Shown one piece after another: positions 37,624 to 46,198 of a DNA stretch of 64,000 nucleotides (the stretch's first letter is position 1; each line of letters opens with the position of its first letter). Under the pieces are notes generated by a model that saw only the letters and a program-made list of their open reading frames with translations, was not told the origin of the DNA and did not search any database. The stretch is from Rhizobium rhododendri. Lineage in GTDB: Bacteria > Pseudomonadota > Alphaproteobacteria > Rhizobiales > Rhizobiaceae. Where the stretch lies: the NCBI RefSeq assembly GCF_007000325.2, contig NZ_CP117268.1, positions 744,001-808,000 on the forward strand, in the 5' to 3' direction. The translations under genes and the position numbers were made by a program.

Positions 37624-37831
37624 GAAAGCACCGTCTATATTGCCGTCTATATAGACAGAGCATCCACACGATCACTCAAATCCGCAATCCGGTTCAGCTC
37701 GGATGCGTACGATCAAAGACTATGGGCCATTGCTGCGCCGCACGGTGGCTGGCGCCCACTCACTTTCCTCGGCCTCAACGGCCATTTCGGGCCGCAATAG
37801 CCGGCTTGGTATGGTTTTTTACCGGTTGGAT

Positions 37832-38257
37832 TTAGTCGCCCTTGTGCCGATGCAAACTGACGGACTTTCCCAGCGCCTTCTCAGCCGCTTTTTCCTCAAG
37901 CAGTTCGGCGTCCTTTTCAAGTTTATCGCTCATCTCACGGAGTTCGTCTTCGCTTAGCTTCTCGGCGCCAACGAACTTGTTCGAAGCCTTGCTGCTGAGG
38001 ATTAGCTCATCGAGTTTCGCTTGGAGCGCCTTGCCATCCCTGTTTTGCGAGTTCTGTAGGACGAAAACCATCAGGAACGTTACGATTGTGGTCGAGGTGT
38101 TTATTACCAGCTGCCACGTTTCCGAGTAGTTGAAGATCGGACCAGTCGCCGCCCACGCCAACACGAGGATGAAGGCAACGACAAACGTCACCGGTTTGCC
38201 TGACCAGTCGGCAACGACGTTGGCGAAGGTGGAGAAGAAGCCTTTCTTTTTGGCCAA
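37832..38257 (-). CDS. Low-affinity iron permease family protein
   Basis: This 141-residue membrane protein has two hydrophobic segments (VTFVVAFILVLAWAATGPIF and LVINTSTTIVTFLMVFVLQN) followed by QNRDGKALQAKLDELI and a charged helical tail. The pattern matches the low-affinity iron permease family, although direct iron transport by bacterial members is not well established. It stands alone between two mobile regions and is probably a host gene. The gap 38258-38449 holds only its upstream region. Confidence 0.85.
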   Translation of the reverse strand: MAKKKGFFSTFANVVADWSGKPVTFVVAFILVLAWAATGPIFNYSETWQLVINTSTTIVTFLMVFVLQNSQNRDGKALQAKLDELILSSKASNKFVGAEKLSEDELREMSDKLEKDAELLEEKAAEKALGKSVSLHRHKGD

Positions 38258-38453
38258 TTGATGAACCTCCAGTCGAAGCGATAATATTTAGGCGCGAAGT
38301 GTGCTAAACTACAATCGCAGCGTAAATACTCGTCATACATGAGGCGAAAATGATGCTTGTGATCCGGTAGACAGAAATGACCCTATCAACCTTAGGAATA
38401 ACAAGCGCATATCATGTGTTTCGGCATCTGGACCCCTAGCCGAGTCACATTAG

Positions 38454-39867
38454 CATTACAGTTGCAGTTTTAGTTTCAAATGAGCGCGTCGTGCGGCAGC
38501 TTGATGCGCTCGTCTCCAACATGACCATGCGATGATGTGGGCGGGCTTTATACGCCGCTGGGCAAGCTTATTCGCAATGCGTCGGACCTCTTGGATGGAC
38601 CAGCGGATCAGATCGTAATGGTCGGCATCCTCGGTCTTTTTTGGGGTGCCGCATTATTGGCGCGATATCGGATCACAGCCATCATTGCGAAGGCGAGCAT
38701 GACGAGCGAGACATGGCGATGCCAGCCATGCCACGAGCGGGTCTCGTTATGATCGAGGCCGAGTTCGTTCTTGGCTGTCTCGAAGCTATCTTCGATTGCC
38801 CAACGGTGACCTTCGACGGATACGAGCGTCTGAATGCCTGTTCCGGCCGGGCACCAAGTCGTGAAGAATGCGAGGTCGCCATCGCTGATATTGCGCCGGA
38901 TCAACAAGCCACGCGTCCAAAGCCCGGTTTGCGTATCACTGTATTCGTCGGCATCGATATCGGCCAGTTCGCAGTAGGCCCAGTCATGAAGCCGCGCGCC
39001 TTTTGTGCCATCGCCAGCGGAAAGGCGATGCCATGCAGCCGGATCGAGATCACGGGCAATCTCAAGAGCGGTTCCTGCGACGAAAGGCTTACCAGACCAA
39101 GCGCCAAAATGATGGTCGGATTTAACCCCAAGAACGTAACCTTTGCAGGCTCGGCGCAGCGCTCCTTCGACGTCTCCGACGCCATACACCGCATCTGCTG
39201 CCACCCATGAAAACGGCACTTTGGCTGTCAGCGCCCGCCGAATCATATCGACAGCGAGGGCAGGCTTGGTAGCGAAGGCTACAGCTTCAGGAACATGAGC
39301 GGCGGCAAGCCTTGCCGGATCGCTGGTCCAACTCTTTGGCAAGTACAAGGCTCGATCGATAAAGGCATGACCACGATCGGAAACATAGGCGGTGAACACA
39401 CCGATTTGGCAGTTCGTTACCTTGCCCGCTGACCCTGTATATTGACGTGAAACACCGCAAGATGTCTTGCCCTGCTTGAGGAAGCCGGTCTCATCAATGA
39501 CCAGGACCGCATCATCTGTGGCAAGGTGCTCCACAACATACTCGCGCACAATGTCGCGAAGTCCGTCTGCGTCCCAGCGTCCACGACCCAAGATGGCTTG
39601 CTGTCGCCACGGACCAGGATCGCCAGCCGCCTCAGCGCGCATCCAACCTGTCTTACGGCGCTCATCACCTAACAAGCCGTCCAGGAAAAGGTTCGCAGAT
39701 GCTGCAACGCGCTCCTGCGTAAACAATCCGCGCATACGCGCCTTAACTTCACGCAGCGACGATGCCCAAAGTTCCAACGTTGTCTCGATCGATGCACCCA
39801 TCATCCATGACCTCCGAATCATGGAGGCCTATAGATTCAGAACTTGTAAAAATACGCAACTGTAATG
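38454..39867 (-). mobile_element. IS701-like insertion sequence, copy B (1414 bp)
   Basis: The ends share CATTACAGTTGC as inverted repeats (38454 onward and the complement ending at 39867) and are flanked by the 4-bp direct repeat TTAG (38450-38453 and 39868-39871). The last base of the right-hand TTAG is the first base of the IS5 inverted repeat. The element is nearly identical to copy C but in the opposite orientation. The transposase gene is intact. Confidence 0.92.
38608..39804 (-). CDS. IS701-like transposase, copy B
   Basis: This 398-residue DDE transposase has VLVIDETGFLKQGK (first Asp), FSWVAADAVYGVGD (second Asp) and RWAIEDSFETAKNELGLDH (Glu), followed by RSWHGWHRHVSLVML. The ATG at 39804 is preferred because GGAGG lies 6 bases upstream; the in-frame ATG at 39822 precedes that site. 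It differs from copy C by a single residue, Ala versus Glu in IRR(A/E)LTAKV. The frame is intact. Confidence 0.92.
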   Translation of the reverse strand: MMGASIETTLELWASSLREVKARMRGLFTQERVAASANLFLDGLLGDERRKTGWMRAEAAGDPGPWRQQAILGRGRWDADGLRDIVREYVVEHLATDDAVLVIDETGFLKQGKTSCGVSRQYTGSAGKVTNCQIGVFTAYVSDRGHAFIDRALYLPKSWTSDPARLAAAHVPEAVAFATKPALAVDMIRRALTAKVPFSWVAADAVYGVGDVEGALRRACKGYVLGVKSDHHFGAWSGKPFVAGTALEIARDLDPAAWHRLSAGDGTKGARLHDWAYCELADIDADEYSDTQTGLWTRGLLIRRNISDGDLAFFTTWCPAGTGIQTLVSVEGHRWAIEDSFETAKNELGLDHNETRSWHGWHRHVSLVMLAFAMMAVIRYRANNAAPQKRPRMPTITI

Positions 39868-39943
39868 TTAGGCTCAGGACCTATTAAATAGCTTGCGGGG
39901 TTTCCTCGGTTTTGATTCACTGGGATCGAACGGAGGGACCGCC

Positions 39944-40293
39944 ATGAGTGATTTGATGTTTTTGTCAGACGTGCAAATGCGCCGTATCGAGCCTTATTTT
40001 CCACTATCGCATGGCGTTCCGCGCGTGGATGACAGGCGTGTCTTGAGCGGCATTATCTTCGTTCTGCGCAATGGGTTGCGATGGCGTGACGCTCCCAAAG
40101 AGTATGGACCGCACAAGACGATCTATAACCGCTTCATCCGGTGGAGCAGGCTCGGGGTGTTCAATTGCATACTGGCCGAACTGACAGCAAAAGGGGGCAA
40201 GCCTGAGCAATTGATGATCGACGCGACGCATTTGAAAGCCCATCGCACCGCAGCCAGCCTGCTAAAAAAGGGGATGTTCCCCGACGTATCGGA
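39944..40293 (+). pseudogene. IS5-family transposase, 5' part
   Basis: This is the N-terminal half of an IS427-type transposase: MSDLMFLSDVQMRRIEPYFPL, GIIFVLRNGLRWRDAPKEYG and QLMIDATHLKAHRTAASLL, which includes the first catalytic Asp. The ATG at 39944 follows GGAGG. At 40262-40273 the sequence CTAAAAAAGGGG is a slippery run where such elements shift frame; in the shifted frame it reads KKGDVPRRIG and would join GRTKGG in the 3' part. The gene is cut there by IS66-B. Confidence 0.85.
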
Positions 40294-40384
40294 GTATCCC
40301 TACGGCGTGGACCGCCTTGCGAGTTTTTTGCGATATCGTGATTTTGCGCTCTTGAGAGTGGAATTAAGAGCGCAATGAGGAACT

Positions 40385-40732
40385 ATGGCACAGGCCATTT
40401 TGCTGACGGGTCAAGAACGGCGTCGTCGTTGGTCACCGGCTGATCGGCTGGAAATTCTGGAGGCAGCATTCGCTCCCGGTGCAAATGTGTCGGAGGTAGC
40501 GCGTCGTTTTGATGTTTCGACGGGGCTGCTCTACACGTGGCGCCGCCAGGCGCTGTCGGCTGCGGTGACGGATGGTCCTGCCTTCGTGCCCGCGACGGTC
40601 GTGGGTGCCGCGGGCGGTGGCGATGTCGTTGCGGCGACGATCGCTGTGGACTTTGCGAACGGTACCAAGGTGAGGATTTCGTCCGGGGCACCTTGTGATC
40701 TTGCCGCAGCAGTAATGCGAGCGCTCAAATGA
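40385..40732 (+). CDS. tnpA: IS66 protein TnpA, element B
   Basis: This 115-residue TnpA has the helix-turn-helix RRRRWSPADRLEILEAAFAP and VARRFDVSTGLLYTWRRQAL. It is intact and overlaps the start of tnpB by 4 bases. It is 91 bases inside the left end of the element. Confidence 0.88.
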   Translation: MAQAILLTGQERRRRWSPADRLEILEAAFAPGANVSEVARRFDVSTGLLYTWRRQALSAAVTDGPAFVPATVVGAAGGGDVVAATIAVDFANGTKVRISSGAPCDLAAAVMRALK

Positions 40733-40934
40733 TCCCGATCAGTTCGAGCGTGCGTGTTTGGATTGCGAGCGGCCATTGCGATATGCGCAAAGGGATGCAG
40801 GGTCTTGCTCTGATCGTGCAGGAAGGTCTGGGCCGTGATCCGTTCAAGGGGGACGTTTTTGTCTTCCGGGGGAAAAGTGGCCGGCTGATCAAGGCTCTTT
40901 GGCATGACGGAATTGGCCTTTCGCTATACGCAAA
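40729..40934 (+). pseudogene. tnpB: IS66 tnpB, 5' part (interrupted)
   Basis: The frame encodes SSSVRVWIASGHCDMRKGMQ through RLIKALWHDGIGLSLYA, then runs into foreign sequence at about 40934. Aligned to the intact TnpB of IS66-A (which reads ...TKKLERGRFIWP), the next residues should be KRLERGRFIWP, and these are found 3.4 kb away at 44319. The protein is therefore split by the serine-recombinase element. Confidence 0.88.
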
Positions 40935-40944
40935 CGATCGGCGT

Positions 40945-43062
40945 TCATACTACACCTCTTTCCTCGCCAGTTGATGTTCTTGGCTCTGTTTGCGTTTGTT
41001 GATACGCAGCAGCGCGATCTTCGAGTGGATTCCATCGGCTGCATTGCTTTTGCGGCAGGTCTCCATCGGCGATTTCGTACAGGCTATAGTGCCCGTTATA
41101 GGCATGTCTGGTGATGAGGCCAAATTTGGCCCATCTGGCGACTGTTTGCTCGCTGATATTGAGATGCGCTGCCGCTTCCTGCCTTGTCAGCATTCCCCGC
41201 TGTCGCAGTCGATCATATCGTGATCGCAGCTTATATTCGTGGATGAGATAGGCGACTTTGAGGGGTGTAAAGCGGGCGTCCTGGCAGCCGCGACGTGCGG
41301 TTCCACCTGGGCGATGTCCCTGCTCGTTTAGAATCTCGGCGATCTCGGGATAAATGTAATCGTCGAGAAGCCTATCGACCAGCTCAATGATACTGAGCTT
41401 TGTCTTGATCTGCTGAGGAGAGGATTTTGGGTTCATGGTGGTAAGCGTCTGGATTTTGCCGCCCTTGAAGCGAACGTGAAGCTTGGTGGTTCCTTCCGCT
41501 GGCAACTTTAGGAGAGTAACATCCTCAATGATGTGGGCCAGCAATCGCTTGCGTTCGCGGCATGGGGTATCCGGATCCTTCCAGAGCTGGTTGAAGTCGG
41601 CCGTCATCGCGACTAACCGTTCGTGGACAGCTTTATCAAGGATGAATTGATCGTGCTCTCGACCACGTTCGCGTTCTTCGCGGGCACTGGCCAGCGTGCG
41701 AAGCTTCTCGTTCCATTCACCTTCGAGCGTGTCGGCGACGAGGCGGTTACTAGGATCGACAAGCATGAAGCGGCGCTGAGCGAGCTCGGCTTCCGTTTGG
41801 GCGCGTTCGATGGCGCGACAGCGCAGCCGGTCTGCTTCTTCATGGCGGGCTTGGATCTCCTTGCGGACTTCGAGAGCGAGCTCGACGGCCGCCGGCGTCA
41901 TCTGCTCGGCAATCAGCATACCGATGGCTTCATCGACGGGAGGCCCGGCGATCGACTGACACATAGGCTCCCCACGATAAATACGGGCACGATTGCAAAT
42001 GTACCAGGCTTCCTGCCGGCCACGCCGCGCCGCATAGCGAACCCTAAGATGGCTGCCGCACTGCCCACACACGGCTCGGCCTTGCAGCAGTGCCGGTCCC
42101 TCCCTTGGGATTGAAGCTCGTGCCGCTTCAAATCCACAGCCATTCGCCTTGAGGATCTTCAGATTCTCCTGATGTCGCTCCCAGCTGATATAGCCGGGAT
42201 GAGCATCGGGAATGCAGGCCGGCCAGTCATCAATGTCGCGCGCACGCAGAGTCTTTTTGCCGTCGATGGTGCGTCGAAACTGTCGTCGGCCATAGGTATA
42301 GGCGCCAGCGTAGCGCGGATTGTTCAGGACACGCATCGCCGTCGATGCGGTCAGCGGCCGAAACAGCGTGCCGCCGTTGTGTAGGCGCGATGGAAACAAT
42401 AGTCCCTCATTGCGAAAGACCTTGACGGTCTGGGAGGCGGACCCGAGGCGAGAGAACATCTCAAAGAAATGAATGATCGTTTCTCTGACTTGCGTGTCTG
42501 GATCAAGAGTCACATTGCCGAAATGGTCATAGACCAGCCCGGTCGGCAGGAGGCAACGAAACTCGCCGCGCCGCACCTTATTGAGAATGCCGCCGCGTAG
42601 CCGGGCTTTGATCACATGCAGCTCGGCCTCACTCATTGTTCCCTTCAGGCCGAGCAGGAGCCGGTCGTTGAAACTTGCCGGATCATAGACGCCGTCCTCG
42701 TCGAGGATCAGGGTGTCGGCAAGGGCGCAGATCTCCAACAGACGTTGCCAGTCGGCATTGTTGCGCGCCAGACGGGAGACTTCCAGGCCCATGACGATCC
42801 CGGCATGCCCCATGCCGACATCGCTGACCAGCCGCTGAAACCCTTCGCGCCACGCCGCCGATGCACCGGACTCTCCTTGATCGTTGTCGATGACGATAAC
42901 CTGCTCGTCGCGCCAGCCGAGGGCGACAGCGCGTCCCCGAAGCGCATATTGCCGCCTGGCGCTCTCGACGTTCTCAACGACTTGCCGCATTGAAGACTGG
43001 CGGATGTACAGGTAGGCGCCGCGTTCGAGGTGATGAGGCTGGACTTTGAGGTGTACATTCAT
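40945..43062 (-). CDS. Large serine recombinase
   Basis: This protein of about 705 residues has an N-terminal resolvase domain with the catalytic serine in LYIRQSSMRQV (about residue 20) and arginines in GLEVSRLARNN. The recombinase domain follows (GLVYDHFGNVTLDPDTQVRE and MRVLNNPRYAGAYTYGR). Then come a zinc-ribbon (CGQCGSHLRVRY with a second cysteine pair), a coiled-coil stretch rich in Glu/Arg, and a C-terminal MerR-like helix-turn-helix (LTRQEAAAHLNISEQTVARWAKFG). The ATG at 43062 has GGAG upstream and overlaps the stop of the preceding small gene. It is intact and is the likely enzyme that moved the element. Confidence 0.9.
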   Translation of the reverse strand: MNVHLKVQPHHLERGAYLYIRQSSMRQVVENVESARRQYALRGRAVALGWRDEQVIVIDNDQGESGASAAWREGFQRLVSDVGMGHAGIVMGLEVSRLARNNADWQRLLEICALADTLILDEDGVYDPASFNDRLLLGLKGTMSEAELHVIKARLRGGILNKVRRGEFRCLLPTGLVYDHFGNVTLDPDTQVRETIIHFFEMFSRLGSASQTVKVFRNEGLLFPSRLHNGGTLFRPLTASTAMRVLNNPRYAGAYTYGRRQFRRTIDGKKTLRARDIDDWPACIPDAHPGYISWERHQENLKILKANGCGFEAARASIPREGPALLQGRAVCGQCGSHLRVRYAARRGRQEAWYICNRARIYRGEPMCQSIAGPPVDEAIGMLIAEQMTPAAVELALEVRKEIQARHEEADRLRCRAIERAQTEAELAQRRFMLVDPSNRLVADTLEGEWNEKLRTLASAREERERGREHDQFILDKAVHERLVAMTADFNQLWKDPDTPCRERKRLLAHIIEDVTLLKLPAEGTTKLHVRFKGGKIQTLTTMNPKSSPQQIKTKLSIIELVDRLLDDYIYPEIAEILNEQGHRPGGTARRGCQDARFTPLKVAYLIHEYKLRSRYDRLRQRGMLTRQEAAAHLNISEQTVARWAKFGLITRHAYNGHYSLYEIADGDLPQKQCSRWNPLEDRAAAYQQTQTEPRTSTGEERGVV

Positions 43063-43340
43063 GGTGATCTCCGATCGTTGATGCTCATTGCGATTGTCGC
43101 AAGGACGTGAACAACGGCGCTGTGCCCGCCGTGCAGCGGCCAAGCAATTGACGATGGGTAAAGCTGCTCTCGCGGGGTGCTTGCTGTTGCTGTCAGCGCC
43201 TGAGCCCATCCCCACATGCCCCGACGCAGAAAGAGCATCAGACCGCTACGGGCCATAAGCGGCAGCGCTGCGCCGAAAGCAGCCTGGCGCAATACCTCGT
43301 ACTGGGACGCGATGGTCGACGGTTGGATCAGGCATGCCAC
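43059..43340 (-). CDS. Small conserved-looking protein of the recombinase cassette
   Basis: A protein of about 93 residues starting at GTG 43340, 14 bases after the HTH gene and overlapping the recombinase start by 4 bases. It contains IASQYEVLRQAAFGAALPL and RSGLMLFLRRGMWGWAQAL, a pattern I recall between HTH and recombinase genes in similar rhizobial cassettes. It has no membrane signal or known domain. The open frame extends far upstream in the same phase, so the start is uncertain; the GTG was chosen because the recognisable part begins there. Function unknown. Confidence 0.6.
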   Translation of the reverse strand: MACLIQPSTIASQYEVLRQAAFGAALPLMARSGLMLFLRRGMWGWAQALTATASTPREQLYPSSIAWPLHGGHSAVVHVLATIAMSINDRRSP

Positions 43341-43354
43341 CGCCGCGGCAGTGT

Positions 43355-43816
43355 TTACCTGCTGCTTTTTTTTAGAACCCGCTCGATCGATCTGGGATGA
43401 AGCTCGATATCGAGTTCCTGGCGGAGCAGCTTGGCCAGTTCCCGGGCGCGAACGGGTTCTCCTGGGCCAAGCTGCGCCTGCAGAAATGCCAGGACTTTGT
43501 CGTCGATCTTGTGGGGACGGCGGGGGCCCGGCTTTGTCGGCACCAATCCCGCAATCCCGGCCATGTCGAAGTTCACCTTGGCCTGGTAGTAGGTTGGCCT
43601 GGAAACACCGTACTCGTCGGAGGCCTCCGTCACCGAAACCTTGTCGATGGAGACGCGACGCAGCATCTCGTATTTGACCTGCACGGCGTCGTGCGGATCG
43701 AAGAACTCGCTGCCCCGAAATTTTGGATCGCGCACCTTCTCGGGGGTGGGATTGAACGTGCCCTCTTCGATGAGGACATCCGTCTTTGTGCGCTTGCTGT
43801 CGTACTTCGCAGACAT
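43355..43816 (-). CDS. Helix-turn-helix protein of the recombinase cassette
   Basis: This 153-residue protein has a helix-turn-helix typical of transposase N-termini (KVSVTEASDEYGVSRPTYYQAK, about residues 65-86). It is followed by GLVPTKPGPRRPHKIDDKVL and a second helical part (ELAKLLRQELDIELHPRSIERVL) like the winged part of IS481/IS630-type proteins, but there is no DDE catalytic domain. GGAG before the ATG at 43816 supports this start. It may bind the element ends or regulate the recombinase. Confidence 0.8.
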   Translation of the reverse strand: MSAKYDSKRTKTDVLIEEGTFNPTPEKVRDPKFRGSEFFDPHDAVQVKYEMLRRVSIDKVSVTEASDEYGVSRPTYYQAKVNFDMAGIAGLVPTKPGPRRPHKIDDKVLAFLQAQLGPGEPVRARELAKLLRQELDIELHPRSIERVLKKSSR

Positions 43817-43843
43817 CAATGGCTCCGAGGACACGAAGCGGCG

Positions 43844-43858
43844 TTAGAGTAATTCTAA
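43844..43858. promoter_or_regulatory. Small palindrome upstream of the HTH gene
   Basis: TTAGA and TCTAA face each other across 5 bases (TTAGAGTAATTCTAA), 28 bases upstream of the HTH start. It could be an operator for the HTH protein. This is suggestive only. Confidence 0.3.
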
Positions 43859-44010
43859 TTATGACGCATTTTACTACCTCGTCAAGCTGATGCGTATGGT
43901 CTATTTGACGAAATGACTCGTAATTGCAGGCATATCCTCTCATAAAAGCGACCTCTTGCGGCATAATCCACTTTACAAATGCGGCATATTTATCCTTACA
44001 CTTCTGCACG

Positions 44011-44271
44011 TCAGCGCGGCCCCAATTTGCTCGAAAGGCGCTTCACCAGAGTGGCCAACTCCATTAAGTCGACCACCCGCAAGAGCGATCGTCCGTTGCT
44101 CATGACGACCTCAGGATCCAAGCTTACAAGATCAGTCCATTGCGGAGGAACCGACCAAACAGTGGCGTCCTCGGTCTGCAGCAAAAGGCGTTCACCATGC
44201 CGGTTGTAGCGCTTGCCGACGCACGGCAATTGTCGTGGGAATAAAGGATGAAACGGATGTGTAACCCGCAC
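44011..44271 (-). CDS. DUF5372 / Y4bD-like protein
   Basis: This 86-residue protein begins MRVTHPFHPLFPRQLPCVGK, matching the VTHPFHPL opening that I recall for DUF5372 (Y4bD/Y4pK) proteins, and contains VWSVPPQWTDLVSLDPEVV. It starts at a GTG 49 bases inside the right junction of the element and is its first gene. No catalytic motif is evident. Genes of this type are frequently linked to serine-recombinase cassettes, so an accessory role in integration is inferred. Confidence 0.7.
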   Translation of the reverse strand: MRVTHPFHPLFPRQLPCVGKRYNRHGERLLLQTEDATVWSVPPQWTDLVSLDPEVVMSNGRSLLRVVDLMELATLVKRLSSKLGPR

Positions 44272-44318
44272 TAACTGCGTATCTGCGTTGGCAGTGGCTG
44301 CATTCTGTTGTGAGGTAC

Positions 44319-44462
44319 AAGCGGCTCGAGCGCGGCCGCTTTATCTGGCCGGCGACGGAGGATGGAGCGATTGCGCTGACGGCTGGCCAGATGTCCTATC
44401 TGCTTGAGGGAATTGACTGGCGAAACCCGCAGCAGACATGGCGCCCGACGAGCGCGGGATAG
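44319..44462 (+). pseudogene. tnpB: IS66 tnpB, 3' part (interrupted)
   Basis: This is the remaining C-terminal part of TnpB: KRLERGRFIWPATEDGAIAL, AGQMSYLLEGIDWRNP, then QQTWRPTSAG and a TAG stop. It continues the tnpB fragment that stops at 40934. Upstream in the same frame it runs into the recombinase element. Confidence 0.88.
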
Positions 44463-44539
44463 CGTTTTTTTGGCGGGATTGCGTGCGGCAGCACCAAGAA
44501 AAGCTATACAAATCAGTGGTTTTGTGATTCACTTCGAGC

Positions 44540-46198
44540 ATGGAAACCGGCTCGGGAAATCACCGTGATCATGCTGCAGCCCTGGAAGCAGAGCTAGCGA
44601 TTGCGCGGTCGGAACGGGCTACTGCTTTGGCCGAATTGGCTGTTGCCAAGGCCAAGGAGGCCGACGATCAGGCCATCATTCTTCGCCAGAAAGTCTATAT
44701 CGAAAAGCTGCAACGGGAACTGCGCGGTCAGAAGTCGGAACGGACAGCGCGGCTGATCGCGCAGATGGAGCTGATGCTTGAGGACGCCGAAGCGGCGGCG
44801 ACTGAAGATGAGCTTGCCGCCGAAATGGCCGTTGCTGCAGCTGCTGCGATTGCGGTCACCGGCTTTACGCGCAAGCGGCCCGTCAAGAAGCCTTTCCCGG
44901 AACATCTTCCGCGTGAGCGTGTCGTGGTGCCTGGTCCGGTTGCCTGCAGCTGCTGTGGCGGTGAACGGCTTCGCAAGCTCGGCGAAGACATCACCGAAAC
45001 GATGGAGAGCGTACCGCGTAGCTGGAAGGTCATTCAGACGGTGCGGGAAAAGTTCACCTGCCGTGACTGCGAGAAGATCAGTCAGGCACCTGCACCCTTC
45101 CATGTCATACCGAGAGGATGGGCGGGTCCGAGCCTTTTGGCGATGATGCTCTGCGACAAGTTCGGCCAGCACATTCCCCTCAATCGCCAGGTCGAACGTT
45201 TTGCCCTGGAAGGTGTGCCAGTCAGTCTGTCGACAGCAGCAGACGCGATTGGCGCGTGCTGCCAGGTCCTTGCCCCGCTTGTGAGGCGGATTGAAAGCCA
45301 TACGTTCGCGTCTGAACGGATCCACGGTGATGATACGACCGTGCCGGTTCTCGCTCTCGGCAAGACCGTCACCGGTCGGATATGGAGCTACGTCAAGGAC
45401 GATGCTCCGTTTGGCGGAACGGCGCCTCCGTCGGCGATGTTCTATTATTCCCGGGACCGGGCCGGCGAACATCCACAGGCGCATCTGGCCAATTATAGCG
45501 GCATCCTTCAGGCGGATGCCTATACGGGCTATGGCCAGCTCTATCTTCCTGATCGAAGTCCGGGCCCGATTCATGAGGCGGCGTGTTGGGCGCATGCGAG
45601 GCGACCATTCTTTGCGCAAGCCGATTTGGAGGCCAACGCGCGCCGAAAAGCGCAGGGTAAAAATGCCGCCGTCATCTCGCCGGTCGCCTTGAACATGGTG
45701 CAGCGGATCGACGCACTGTTCGAAATCGAGCGCCATATCAATGGCCGTACGGCCGATGAGAGAAAAGCAATCCGCCAGCAGTTGTCAAAACCGCTGATCG
45801 ACGACATGGAGATATGGATACGCGAACACCGCGCCAGGTTGTCGCGCGACAATGACTTGGCAAAGGCGTTTGACTACATGCTGAACCGCTGGGAATCCTT
45901 CATTCGTTTCCTCGACGACGGGCGCATTTGCCTGTCGAACAATTGTGCGGAGCGATCTCTGCGCGGTGTGGCGCTCGGTCGGAAAGCCTGGCTATTTGCC
46001 GGTTCCGATCGAGGGGGCCAGCGGGCGGCGGCCATGTACAGCCTGATCGTCACCGCGAAAATGAATCGCATTGACCCACAGGCCTGGCTTGCCGATGTCC
46101 TTGCCCGCATCGCCGACCATCCAGTCAGCCGTCTTGATGAGCTTCTCCCCTGGAATTGGCGGGAAACCACAACATCGCCACTGAGGCAGGCGGCCTGA
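44540..46198 (+). CDS. tnpC: IS66 transposase TnpC, element B
   Basis: This 552-residue, full-length transposase has a leucine-zipper-like N-terminal region, zinc-binding CSCCGGERLRKLG with FTCRDCE, and the DDE core RIHGDDTTVPVLALGK, GILQADAYTGY and LSNNCAERSLRGV, ending LADVLARIADHPVSRLDELL. It is intact, so IS66-B could supply TnpC even though its tnpB is broken. Its stop overlaps the start of the passenger gene (TGATG). Confidence 0.92.
   Translation: METGSGNHRDHAAALEAELAIARSERATALAELAVAKAKEADDQAIILRQKVYIEKLQRELRGQKSERTARLIAQMELMLEDAEAAATEDELAAEMAVAAAAAIAVTGFTRKRPVKKPFPEHLPRERVVVPGPVACSCCGGERLRKLGEDITETMESVPRSWKVIQTVREKFTCRDCEKISQAPAPFHVIPRGWAGPSLLAMMLCDKFGQHIPLNRQVERFALEGVPVSLSTAADAIGACCQVLAPLVRRIESHTFASERIHGDDTTVPVLALGKTVTGRIWSYVKDDAPFGGTAPPSAMFYYSRDRAGEHPQAHLANYSGILQADAYTGYGQLYLPDRSPGPIHEAACWAHARRPFFAQADLEANARRKAQGKNAAVISPVALNMVQRIDALFEIERHINGRTADERKAIRQQLSKPLIDDMEIWIREHRARLSRDNDLAKAFDYMLNRWESFIRFLDDGRICLSNNCAERSLRGVALGRKAWLFAGSDRGGQRAAAMYSLIVTAKMNRIDPQAWLADVLARIADHPVSRLDELLPWNWRETTTSPLRQAA

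Larger units (their letters stand above)
34884..37710 (-). mobile_element. IS66-family element A (2827 bp) with DUF6429 passenger
   Basis: The ends are imperfect inverted repeats sharing CATCCGAG and TGAACCG (left starts GTATCC at 34884; right ends GCGTAC at 37710). They are flanked by a perfect 8-bp direct repeat GATCAAAG (34876-34883 and 37711-37718), the length expected for IS66. It contains tnpA, tnpB and tnpC on the minus strand plus a DUF6429 gene on the plus strand inside the left end. tnpC has a frameshift, so the element is probably not autonomous now. The exact duplication argues for a fairly recent insertion. Confidence 0.92.
40935..44320 (-). mobile_element. Serine-recombinase element inserted in IS66 tnpB (about 3.39 kb)
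   Basis: The boundaries come from rejoining TnpB: left part ...TATACGCAA (to 40934), right part AAGCGGCTC (from 44319). The two flanks share only the dinucleotide AA, the 2-base overlap expected from serine-recombinase exchange. No long inverted repeats or longer duplications were found. All four genes run leftward: a DUF5372/Y4bD-like protein, an HTH protein, a small conserved-looking protein and a large serine recombinase whose stop lies 10 bases from the left junction. The gene set resembles y4bABCD/y4pHIJK of NGR234 as I recall them. Confidence 0.75.

Noticed and set aside
43341..44009. Upstream extension of the small cassette protein (316 codons in one open frame)
   Set aside because: The extension overlaps the HTH gene in another frame and has no recognisable content; only the last 93 codons look real.
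44594..45736. 380-codon minus-strand frame opposite IS66-B tnpC
   Set aside because: Fully antisense to an intact transposase; no family resemblance.
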